From Ochrobactrum sp. CM-21-5 (GTDB taxonomy: Bacteria; Pseudomonadota; Alphaproteobacteria; Rhizobiales; Rhizobiaceae), in contig NZ_JACLZJ010000003.1 of NCBI RefSeq assembly GCF_014253075.1, forward strand, positions 124,001-188,000: a stretch of 64,000 bases of DNA. Direction: 5' to 3'. The position numbers and the translations under genes are program-made. The notes beneath the pieces were generated by a model that was not told the DNA's origin, did not search any database, and saw only the letters and a list, made by a program, of their open reading frames with translations. The stretch's first letter is position 1, and every line of letters starts with the position of its first letter. Positions 8,962-16,700 of the stretch are shown here, one piece after another.

Positions 8962-9312
8962 TCCTGCTGGCGCAAGCCAGCTATGGTAATAAATGGACGG
9001 TGTAATAAACCTATTGGACCCGGGGGCGGTACCCGGCGCCTCCACCAGAGCACAAGCGGGCGGTCAACAAGGATGCCGGTTTGTGTTGTGGCGGGGGCGA
9101 AACAGGATCGACAAGGGTGTAAAGATCGCTCTTTTACTCGGCATGATACCACCGTTATCGGGTCAAAAGTGTAGTTGCAAATGACAACAACGCTAAGGGT
9201 TACGCTCTCGCTGCCTAATGGCGGCGCGGGAAACCCGACCTAAGCCCTTAGGGTTAGCACCTTAAGGCGGGGTTCGGAGGCACCTGGCAACAGAAGCCTC
9301 CACTTCTTTTCC
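8962..9312 (+). ncRNA. ssrA: Transfer-messenger RNA, circularly permuted two-piece form
   Basis: tmRNA rescues stalled ribosomes and tags the stalled protein for proteolysis. The gene is permuted: the acceptor piece comes first and ends in CCA at 9045-9047, then a spacer (9048-9092) that should be processed out, then the coding piece from 9093. GGGGGCG at 9093-9099 pairs with CGCCTCC at 9037-9043 to rebuild the seven-base acceptor stem (one G-U pair), and A9044 is the discriminator base. The tag frame at 9176-9217 reads ANDNNAKGYALAA then TAA. Downstream hairpins (for example GGAGGC/GCCTCC at 9276-9301) fit the pseudoknot region. The outer ends of both pieces are estimates. Permuted tmRNAs are standard in Alphaproteobacteria. 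Confidence 0.92.
9176..9217 (+). other. tmRNA tag reading frame
   Basis: The frame begins at GCA after the resume signal GTAGTT and encodes ANDNNAKGYALAA followed by TAA. The terminal ALAA is the ClpX-recognised end. The AND-N segment is where the SspB adaptor binds in alphaproteobacteria, and an sspB gene lies about 3 kb downstream. Confidence 0.9.
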
Positions 9313-9798
9313 GCATTACCAGTATAGGCCGTTACTGCATACCGATGGCATTGCCACCGGCCGGTTCAGCATTTGCGTCCCGCTCTATCGACCGTCATCG
9401 CCGGAAAATTTGAAGGTGACCACTCCTGCTCTTGTGCTGGCTCCAAGAAACAATATTGCCTCTTTAAACTGCATTGCCAGATATGGGCAGTCATTCCAGT
9501 GCTCAGTCAGACAGGCCTGCTCGGGTTTCGCCATTTCATTCAAGGTACATTTGTCGTTTTCGCACATCGTTGCGTAAACCTGCCCCGTTTAACGTGGCCA
9601 ACCGCAATCACCGTTTTATCCTTTGGAAGCGTAAGCGTTTCAAAAACATCGATCATTTCTTGCTGCTGGAGGCGAGTGCCTGACGCCGGCAGCCTGGAAG
9701 TAGTCATCCTCCAGCCAGCGACAATTTCCCATATGCACATACAAGCAATATGGCCGTTGAGGGCTTCCAAGGAAGCCCTCATTTATTTTTCCATCAGA
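9313..9798. other. Gene-poor interval between ssrA and bcr
   Basis: No convincing gene is seen in these ~480 bases, whose composition is less GC-rich than the neighbours. A 60-codon minus-strand frame (9385-9567) is cysteine-rich and has a weak upstream GGCAGG, and an 80-codon frame overlaps it (9540-9782). Neither shows a known family or good start context. A perfect 10-base inverted repeat at 9759-9780 is followed on the plus strand by ATTTATTTTT and may terminate transcription coming from the tmRNA side. Confidence 0.4.
9759..9790 (+). terminator. Probable intrinsic terminator
   Basis: The arms GAGGGCTTCC and GGAAGCCCTC are perfectly complementary and are followed by a T-rich stretch on the plus strand. 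It lies just beyond the 3' end of the convergent bcr gene, so it would stop plus-strand transcripts from running into bcr in antisense. Confidence 0.55.
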
Positions 9799-11010
9799 TC
9801 AAGCTGCAGCCGTTTCCGTATCGAGTCCACTAGCTCTGCGCGCAAGAACGATCTGCGTCAGCACAAATGCGGTCAGTGCGCAGCAGGCAATGCCGCCAAC
9901 CATCGGGAGCGCCGTTCCGTCGAAAAACGAACCGGTGATGCCGATTGCTATACCCCCGATAACGAAGTGCAATGTACCCATGAGAGCGGAAGCCGTGCCG
10001 GCGATTTCACCGTACTCTTCCAGAGCCAGAACGGCCGTCGTCGGAATGACAAGGCCCAGAAAGCCGTAACCCACGAACAGGAACCCGGCGATCATCCACA
10101 GCGATTGATGCCCCATCAGCGCCGCCGCGAACATGGCAAGCATCGCCGCCGCAAATCCTGACACCGCAACGCGCATCACCTTCTTCAGGCCGAACCGCGC
10201 GCCCAGAAAGCCATTAAGTTGCGAGACGCCGAAGAAAGACACCGCATTGGCCGAAAATGCCAGCGCATACTGGCTGGGCGTCAGGCCGTAATGATCAATC
10301 AACACAAAGGACGAATTGGCCAGATAGACGAAGAAGGACGCAATGCCGAAACCGCCTATGCAGACCAGGCCGAGAAAATAGCGATCCTTCAACAGGCGTC
10401 CATAGCCACGCAGGGCGCTGCCGATACTGCTTTCAAGACGGGCCTCCGCCGTGCGCGTTTCCTTTTGCGCCGTGGCCACAAGAATGATGCCGATAAGCGC
10501 CGCGATCAGCACCGCCCAGAAGACACCACGCCAGCCGAAGAAGCTGATGATGACCGAACCGGTCAAAGGTGCCAGAATCGGCGAAATGGAGAAGACAAGC
10601 ATCAAAAGCGACATGAGCCGCGCCGCCTCGATGCCCGTATGCAGGTCGCGCACCACCGCGCGCGGGATCACCATCCCGGCAGCCGCACCCAGCCCCTGCA
10701 GGAAGCGGAACAACACCAGTACATCAATATCGGTCGCCAGTGCCGAGCCCACGCTGCCCACCGCAAACAAGGCAAGCCCGCCATAAAGCGGCAGCTTGCG
10801 CCCCACCATGTCGGACAGCGGGCCGCAAAAAAGCTGCGCTATGGCAAGCGCGATGAAGAAGGCCAGAAGACTCATCTGCACAGCGCCGGTTTCCGCGTGA
10901 AGATCGGCGGCGATTGTCGGCAGCGCCGGCAGATACATATCGATGGCGAAGGGGCCAATGGCGGAAAGAAGGCCAAGAATGATGGCATTGCGCATGAGAC
11001 TGGAGGTCAT
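9799..11010 (-). CDS. Bcr/CflA family drug efflux transporter (MFS)
   Basis: This is a 403-residue inner-membrane protein of the major facilitator superfamily, Bcr/CflA subgroup, which exports drugs such as bicyclomycin or chloramphenicol by proton antiport. About twelve hydrophobic segments are visible. Family marks include the N-terminal FAIDMYLPALPTIAADL, the loop 2-3 motif GPLSDMVGRKLPLYGG, and FLQGLGAAAGMVIPRAVVRDL. It is divergent from a TetR-type regulator across a 295-base intergenic region, the usual layout of an efflux pump and its repressor. The true substrate is not predictable. Confidence 0.9.
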   Translation of the reverse strand: MTSSLMRNAIILGLLSAIGPFAIDMYLPALPTIAADLHAETGAVQMSLLAFFIALAIAQLFCGPLSDMVGRKLPLYGGLALFAVGSVGSALATDIDVLVLFRFLQGLGAAAGMVIPRAVVRDLHTGIEAARLMSLLMLVFSISPILAPLTGSVIISFFGWRGVFWAVLIAALIGIILVATAQKETRTAEARLESSIGSALRGYGRLLKDRYFLGLVCIGGFGIASFFVYLANSSFVLIDHYGLTPSQYALAFSANAVSFFGVSQLNGFLGARFGLKKVMRVAVSGFAAAMLAMFAAALMGHQSLWMIAGFLFVGYGFLGLVIPTTAVLALEEYGEIAGTASALMGTLHFVIGGIAIGITGSFFDGTALPMVGGIACCALTAFVLTQIVLARRASGLDTETAAA

Positions 11011-11305
11011 GGGGGACGCGCTTTCATCAATGTTTCGTGAGACTCCCGCACTGATCCCGGATCACCAGCAAAGCTTGGGAGAATGGTTCCGCTGGGATCG
11101 CAAAATCAGCACAGGAATGATAACTATGTGTTTCCGCTACTTGTTTTGGATTCGATCAACGCAAACGGAGCCTGTAATCGAGGCAGCGTAACCGTAGAAC
11201 CGGCTGCAGCAGAAGGCATTGTAGACGAAACGTCAAAACAGATTTGACATTGATGTAAAATTAGACACCATTGTCCAAAAGGTCAAGCTATCATATGTTG
11301 ATGTC
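11011..11305. promoter_or_regulatory. Divergent promoter region between bcr and tetR
   Basis: These 295 bases must hold the promoters of both divergent genes. A TTGACA sits at about 11244 facing the tetR gene, and the 70 bases before the tetR start are AT-rich. I cannot identify a clear operator palindrome by eye, so the regulator's binding site is not placed. Confidence 0.4.
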
Positions 11306-12022
11306 ATGAAACCTACTGACATAATCGATATGGCTACCCTGCCGCATAAGCGCACCACCCCTGAAAAGGGCGCAAGCCCTGCTTCGCTGAAGCCGGGGCA
11401 GTGTATGAAGCGTGACTTCATCTTGTGTTCCGCGGCACGCGTTTTCTATCGCGACGGCTTTCAGGGAGCGAGTATCGATCTCATTGCCAGCGAGGCTGGC
11501 GTCTCGCGCCAGACGATCTACAATCATTACCGCGACAAGGAAGCCCTTCTGGCTGCCGTCATCGAGGATTCGCTCGATAGGATGAATGCGAGCCTCTTCG
11601 CTGTTCTCTCCACCTTCCCCCAGACGGGCGAAGACATGGAAAAGAACCTCGTAGCATTCGCAATTCGCATGAGCAGAAACTGCGTTTACGATCCGTCGGG
11701 CACTTTCCTGCGCAAATTGATGCAATCCAACGATGGCGATCTGCCCTTTGCTGGCAATATATGCAGCAGCAAGGGACCGGCCCAGACAGTCCCGGCTATT
11801 GCTGCATGCCTCTCGCGGCTTGCTCTGGCCGGGCATCTGAATATCAAGGACCCAGATATCGCGGCGCGCCATTTTCTCGCGCTGATCAATGCCGACACGC
11901 ATTTTCATATGCTGGCAGGACAGAATCTGGACGATGCTATTTTGGAAAAGAGCGCCATTAACGGCGTACGCACGTTCCTGATGGCGTTCGGGACGTGCGA
12001 AACCGCACCGTCACAACCTTAG
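11306..12022 (+). CDS. TetR/AcrR family transcriptional regulator
   Basis: This is a 238-residue regulator. After a ~35-residue N-terminal extension, the TetR DNA-binding domain begins at DFILCSAARVFYRDGFQGASIDLIA. The recognition helix region is EAGVSRQTIYNHYRDKEALL (about residues 65-84). The remaining ~150 residues form the variable ligand and dimerisation domain. The ATG at 11306 gives the longest frame; an ATG eight codons later is also possible. Its divergence from the Bcr-type pump suggests that it represses that pump. This is an inference from layout, not shown by sequence. Confidence 0.88.
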   Translation: MKPTDIIDMATLPHKRTTPEKGASPASLKPGQCMKRDFILCSAARVFYRDGFQGASIDLIASEAGVSRQTIYNHYRDKEALLAAVIEDSLDRMNASLFAVLSTFPQTGEDMEKNLVAFAIRMSRNCVYDPSGTFLRKLMQSNDGDLPFAGNICSSKGPAQTVPAIAACLSRLALAGHLNIKDPDIAARHFLALINADTHFHMLAGQNLDDAILEKSAINGVRTFLMAFGTCETAPSQP

Positions 12023-12164
12023 CGGAAATCATCGCGCATTTTCTTGCAAAAATTGCCCCTGACGACCACGCGCAAAAATGACAGCGCATTTTCGTGCCAT
12101 ATATCACCGCTTCCTGTGAGAACAAACTTGACATCGCCCTGCGAATCCGTGGGATAAGCAAACC

Positions 12165-12749
12165 ATGGTACAGGATTTGATCCGTTACGATATTCTCGCT
12201 CAGGAAGCCCTTCGCGGCGTCATTCGCAAGGTTCTTGCGGAGGTGGCGAAGGCTGGCTTGCCGGGAAATCATCACTTCTTCATCACGTTCCTCACCGGAG
12301 CGCCAGGTGTACGCATATCGTCGCGCCTGAAGGAAAAATATCCCGAACAGATGACCATCGTGTTGCAGCACCAGTTTTGGGACATGCAGGTCACGGACCA
12401 GCTTTTTGAAGTCGGTCTTTCGTTCGGCGACATTCCCGAGCGGCTGATTGTCCCCTTTGCTGCCGTTCGTGGTTTCTACGATCCGTCGGTGAATTTCGAA
12501 CTGGAGTTCGATGTATCGGCAGCTCAGCCCGCAAGCGATAACGATGAAGGCGCAAACGTCTCTTCCATTGAGATACTTTCCGAGGACAGCCCGAGCGAAA
12601 AACCGGCAAAACCCAAGGCAAAGTCGCGCAAAACCGCCGCCGAAAAAGAAGCTGCCGCAGCTAAGGGCGAGGACAAGCCCGACGGTGATGAAGAGGCTCC
12701 CAAGCCTTCAGCCGATGTGGTTTCCCTCGACGCTTTTCGCAAGAAATAG
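12165..12749 (+). CDS. sspB: SspB-family ClpXP adaptor (alpha type)
   Basis: SspB delivers ssrA-tagged proteins to the ClpXP protease. The 194-residue protein has the alphaproteobacterial SspB fold region at residues 1-120, with blocks DLIRYDILAQEALRGVIRKVL, HHFFITFLTGAPGVRIS and VPFAAVRGFYDPSVNFELEF. A low-complexity Lys/Ala/Glu/Asp linker (about residues 125-180) leads to the short conserved tail ADVVSLDAFRKK, which in this family contacts ClpX. The tmRNA gene encoding its tag substrate lies about 3 kb upstream. There is no strong ribosome site, only GGGATAAG just before the ATG. Confidence 0.93.
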   Translation: MVQDLIRYDILAQEALRGVIRKVLAEVAKAGLPGNHHFFITFLTGAPGVRISSRLKEKYPEQMTIVLQHQFWDMQVTDQLFEVGLSFGDIPERLIVPFAAVRGFYDPSVNFELEFDVSAAQPASDNDEGANVSSIEILSEDSPSEKPAKPKAKSRKTAAEKEAAAAKGEDKPDGDEEAPKPSADVVSLDAFRKK

Positions 12750-12775
12750 GGATCGTGCGCCATGAAGCGCATTGA

Positions 12776-12850
12776 CGGAGAAATCAGCTCACCGAGCTGA
12801 TTTCAATCCCGCCTCAATAACACATGCGTAAAAGCCGGAACCGTTCTGGC
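12776..12850. repeat. Intergenic hairpin repeat, copy B
   Basis: A hairpin with arms AAATCAGCT and AGCTGATTT (12781-12803) is followed by a tail with ACATGCGTAAAA. The layout matches copy A at 4527-4600, while the inner arm bases differ in a paired, compensatory way. It lies just downstream of sspB. Confidence 0.55.
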
Positions 12851-12895
12851 GCCCGTATCGACGCAAAACCATCCGCAAAAGAATAAAGTTCCTTG

Positions 12896-12925
12896 ATCTT
12901 GCCTTGACTTCAATCAAGGCAAGAT
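12896..12925. promoter_or_regulatory. Perfect 12-bp inverted repeat upstream of a small membrane-protein gene
   Basis: The arms ATCTTGCCTTGA and TCAAGGCAAGAT surround a six-base loop and lie 55 bases before the start of the 58-residue gene. No T-run follows, so it is more likely an operator or an RNA structure in the leader than a terminator. Confidence 0.5.
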
Positions 12926-12980
12926 GCGTGCGGGATAGTAGATATGGACAAGACGGAAACCAGTTTCATGCGGGAATACT

Positions 12981-13157
12981 ATGCTTCGATTGATCGCTCA
13001 GGCAGTTCTTTGGGTAAGCGGCATTATTGCGGCGTTCTTCATGACAAGTGACGCAGTGAACTTTCCTTTGTGGCAAATGACCATCGGCCTTCTCCTGCTT
13101 ATTGTAGTTTCATTGGCCATTTGGTGGCTCACCAATCCGAAAGAGCCGAAACGCTAA
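12981..13157 (+). CDS. Small two-helix membrane protein, 58 residues
   Basis: This short frame encodes MLRLIAQAVLWVSGIIAAFF and continues with a second hydrophobic stretch (IGLLLLIVVSLAIWWL), ending NPKEPKR. It therefore predicts two membrane helices (about residues 5-21 and 34-50) with a short charged C-terminal tail. CGGGAA upstream is a weak ribosome site. I do not recognise a family. It is preceded by the 12-bp palindrome at 12896 and followed after about 100 bases by the DUF4169 gene on the same strand. Membrane-like composition supports it being real, but function is unknown. Confidence 0.6.
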   Translation: MLRLIAQAVLWVSGIIAAFFMTSDAVNFPLWQMTIGLLLLIVVSLAIWWLTNPKEPKR

Positions 13158-13258
13158 GCGCAGAAGGGCGCGGGTGCATGATGGGCGCCCTGGGCTTGCA
13201 GGCACGCCTGTATGCAGGGTATAGGTTTGGACAGTTTTACCGACCTGCGTGAGCCTTC

Positions 13259-13459
13259 ATGAGCGATATCGTCAATCTGCGCCAGTTCAGGAAGAAGAAG
13301 GCCCGCGACGTCAAGGAAAAGCAGGCTGAACAGAATCGCATTCTTTTTGGCCGGACAAAGGCCGAAAAAGATTTTACCCGTGAAGAAGCGCGCAAATCCG
13401 GGCAGTTTTTGGATCAGAACCGTCTCGAACGCAAAGACGAAACGGACGGTGGGACTTGA
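13259..13459 (+). CDS. DUF4169 family protein
   Basis: This 66-residue, highly charged protein matches DUF4169. It opens with SDIVNLRQFRKKKARDVKEKQAEQNRILFGRTKAEK, the conserved core of that family, and is probably one long helix. Function is unknown. Its stop codon overlaps the TTG start of the following ribbon-helix-helix gene by four bases, so the two are translationally coupled and probably act together. DUF4169 and RHH genes are commonly adjacent in Rhizobiales. Confidence 0.85.
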   Translation: MSDIVNLRQFRKKKARDVKEKQAEQNRILFGRTKAEKDFTREEARKSGQFLDQNRLERKDETDGGT

Positions 13460-13695
13460 GCATCACCCCTCATCTGCGCAAGCATTCCGTCAGCATCCGG
13501 GGCCATGCAACGAGCTACACGCTCGAAGACCCATTCTTTGAAATTATCGAAGAGATTGCAGGCGTGCGCGGCCTGTCGGTGGCCGCACTCGTTGCCGAGG
13601 TGGACAGCAAGCGCGACCGCGCCATGAACCTCTCTTCCGCTCTTCGCCTCTGCGCGCTCGATTGGCTGAAATCGAAAGTCTCGCCAACGAGCTGA
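13456..13695 (+). CDS. Ribbon-helix-helix domain protein (RHH_4 type)
   Basis: This 79-residue protein has a single ribbon-helix-helix-like domain: the strand HSVSIRGHATSYTLEDPFFEIIEEIA followed by helices GLSVAALVAEVDSKR and NLSSALRLCALDWLKSK. It matches the family often annotated as arylsulfate-sulfotransferase-like or RHH_4. Such folds usually bind DNA as dimers, though no target is known here. The start is TTG, shared with the DUF4169 stop (TTGA). It ends 14 bases before the stop of the convergent AsmA-type gene. Confidence 0.8.
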   Translation: MSITPHLRKHSVSIRGHATSYTLEDPFFEIIEEIAGVRGLSVAALVAEVDSKRDRAMNLSSALRLCALDWLKSKVSPTS

Positions 13696-13708
13696 CTTGT
13701 GACCACGC

Positions 13709-16700
13709 TCAAGGCTGTGGCGCAGGCGTGACCGACCCAGGCTCCAGGCTCTTGAGGAACTCGTTCAACGATTGCCCGCCCTCGGGCGAGGCAAGCGGCG
13801 TATTGGTTCCTGCGGCCGGGTTGACGGCGGGTTCAGTCCGCTCTGCCTCGCGTCGCTTGGCTTCTTCCTCTGCTCTTTTCTGCGCGGCCACGCGTGCGTC
13901 GGCCTCCGCACGGCGACGCGCCTCCTCTTCCCGCTGCAAGTGCTCGCGCTCTGCTGCATCGGCTTCGAAAACACCCAGCTGACGGCGCAGACGCTGCTTT
14001 TCCATCAGGTTTGCCTGCATGGCTTCGACGCGCTCCTGCTCGCGTTCAAGCGCGCGCTGCGTGAGAAACTGAACCAGTGGCTGGCGATCGAAACGCACAT
14101 CTGGCGCGGTATAAGTCCCCCCCAGCGAGAAAGCCACTTGCGGCGCAATACCCACATCCCCGCCATCCGCGCTTTGGAATGTAAACGTCCCGTTGCCGCC
14201 AACTCCAAGCGTCGAAAGATCAAGCTGTAAATCGCTCAACAAGGCTGCATTGCCATCATTCAGGCTGGCGGCAGCCATGCGCGCAATTCCGCCCGCCACG
14301 GTGAAGTCGAACCGCGCTTTGCCCGGTGCAAACTGGCCCTGCCCCGTGGCTTTATCCGCGATCTGGCCAAAGCGCTTTACATCAAGCTTGTCTGCCCCCG
14401 CAGGCTGGTCGCCAATGGCGTTGGCAGCAGACATCATCGCTGGCAAGGCTGTGCTATCGAGACCGCCAACCGTGAAGTTCTCGACATCGAGGCTTGCCGA
14501 ACCGGCAAGCGAACCAACAAGCGCGGCCAGATTTTCACCGCTGCCATTCAACGTCAGCGCCGCCTTGACGACACCACCCAGAGGCGCGTTTCCATCCCCG
14601 ACACGATAAAAGTCGCCAAATTCGGCACCTTCCCATTTCAGATCGGTGGAAAGCAGCGCATTCCTGTCACTGTTGCGCAGGGAAACATTGCCCATCAGAT
14701 ACCCGCCCGCCCAGCTGCCGGTCATTTCCGCAAAACTCAAGCTGTCCATGCTTTTTTGCAATCGCGTCGAGAAATCGGTGATCGTTCCGAAGTTTCCCAT
14801 CCCCGCTTTCGCCACACTCAGCTTCATGTCGAGAAGCAGCGGCAATGAGGGACGCACAGCAAACGCACCACGCGGCCAGATGGATTTTGCACGTGCCTTA
14901 GCAGTCCCCTTGCCCGGCTCGAAAGCATCCTGGCCAAGCATGATAGCCGCGAGGCTGTCGATTTCCAGGGACGTGAATTTCGCCTCGCCCTTCAGTTGAG
15001 GCAAACCGCTATCGGCGAAATTCGCCTCGACACGAGCGGATATGTCATCGCCGCCGAGCGTGCCCGCCAGATTTGGAAAGCGGAGCATGCCCTTGGCAAA
15101 CTGGAAATCACTGGTAAGATCGGCAGGAAGACCTTCGCCGAAGCCCGGCAGCGCATAGCCTGCAGTGGCAATGAACGGCTGCAGATCGGCAGACTTCACC
15201 TGCGCCTTTCCACTGGCCGCAATGTCACCGCCGACAAGCGAAATCACCCCGTCTGCCGAAGCTGTTCCGTCCGGCGCAGTAAGTTTAAGCAAGGTGCGCA
15301 TGCCAGCGCTCGGCGCGCCCTGCATGGTGAGATCGGCGGTCAGTTCGCCGGCAAGTCCCAGCGGTAATGATGGCAACCCTATCAACGCCAGCACGGCCTC
15401 CCCCTCATCGGAAGTGGCCGTTCCGTTCAGCTGCATCTGCAAAGGCTCACTGTCATTCTCGCCACCGCTCGCGGTGCCGGACAGATCCAGCTTCATGCCG
15501 CCTGATTTGCCGGTAACGCTGAACGAGAACTCGCCGCTCCCTGCTGAATCCTTCGTTTTGACGTCGGTGGCTCGCGCACTCTTGGCCGACCGGCTCTTGC
15601 CATCACCGTTCTCAGACTGCGGTCTGGCGGGCGCGACGGCATTCACGAGAACATTGATCTCGCTATCCGCAAAAAGACCGGGGAAATTACCGGCCCGTGT
15701 TGAGAGCGCGTGAAAAAGCGGTAAATGAGGATAGCGGTTCGTCATCACCGACAAGAACCTGGAGAGATCCTGGGAAAGGATCGTCGCGTCCAACGAACCC
15801 GACGGCGTATTGGCGAAAGGCTCATAGGCCCCGGTCGCGGTCAATGTCGCACCCGCGACGTCCTGGATCATCAATCGGTCGAAATCGAACCGTCCGTCAT
15901 GCAGCCGCAGCGCCATATCGACACTACCCGCCTCCATATCCTGATAGCGGACGGGACCGGCCTTGAAACCGATATTCAGTGCCTGCCCGTCCAGGATCGA
16001 CATCCCGTCGCCACTGGAGAAAAAAGCGGTAAATGCATGTAATGCATCACTTTCCACCACACCACCGCCCAGAGTGATATCGACCGAAGGTTGGGCTGCT
16101 CCATTGACCTGACGCAGAAACGAGCCTTTCAGCGAGGTCTGCCCCAGACCGATTTCCAGATCGTCGATACGTTGGACAGTGTCACGCAGATCAACCATGC
16201 CGGAGAATCCGGCGCCGTCGAGTTTCCGGATCGATTCATCAACTGTCTCGTTGAGCCATGCAGCAAGACCGGACGGCTGGCGCGAAGCAACCAGCAAATC
16301 GCCGACAAAGCCGAAATCGCGCCCCACGGAAAGTTTGCCCTTCGCCTCGATCTTGGTACGCCCCGGAAGATCGGCGGCAAACTGGCGGATATTCCATCCC
16401 GCACCATCCGGCTCGGCATTGACGGTCACTGATCGAATGGTCGTTCCGCCCGCGATCACAGCGGGCAGACGCAGGTCGACATTGCCCGGAATGCCCGGTA
16501 TCGGCAACTGTTCCAGCACCCGGCGGGCAATGGCGATGCGGTCTGCCACCGGCATTGCAGGTGCGGCCTGCTGATCTTCCGCGGTCTCGACCGGCCCCCA
16601 GTAAAGCTGCTGCCCGTCCGCGCTGATCTGGAAACTCGGCTTAACGCCAAAGTCGATAAGCGCCTTGCCATTCACCACATAGGGATTGTCGGCAGGCCCC

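Noticed and set aside
9385-9567. 60-codon cysteine-rich minus-strand frame after ssrA
   Set aside because: It could be real, but it has no family, a weak ribosome site and an overlapping competing frame, so it is noted only in the interval description.
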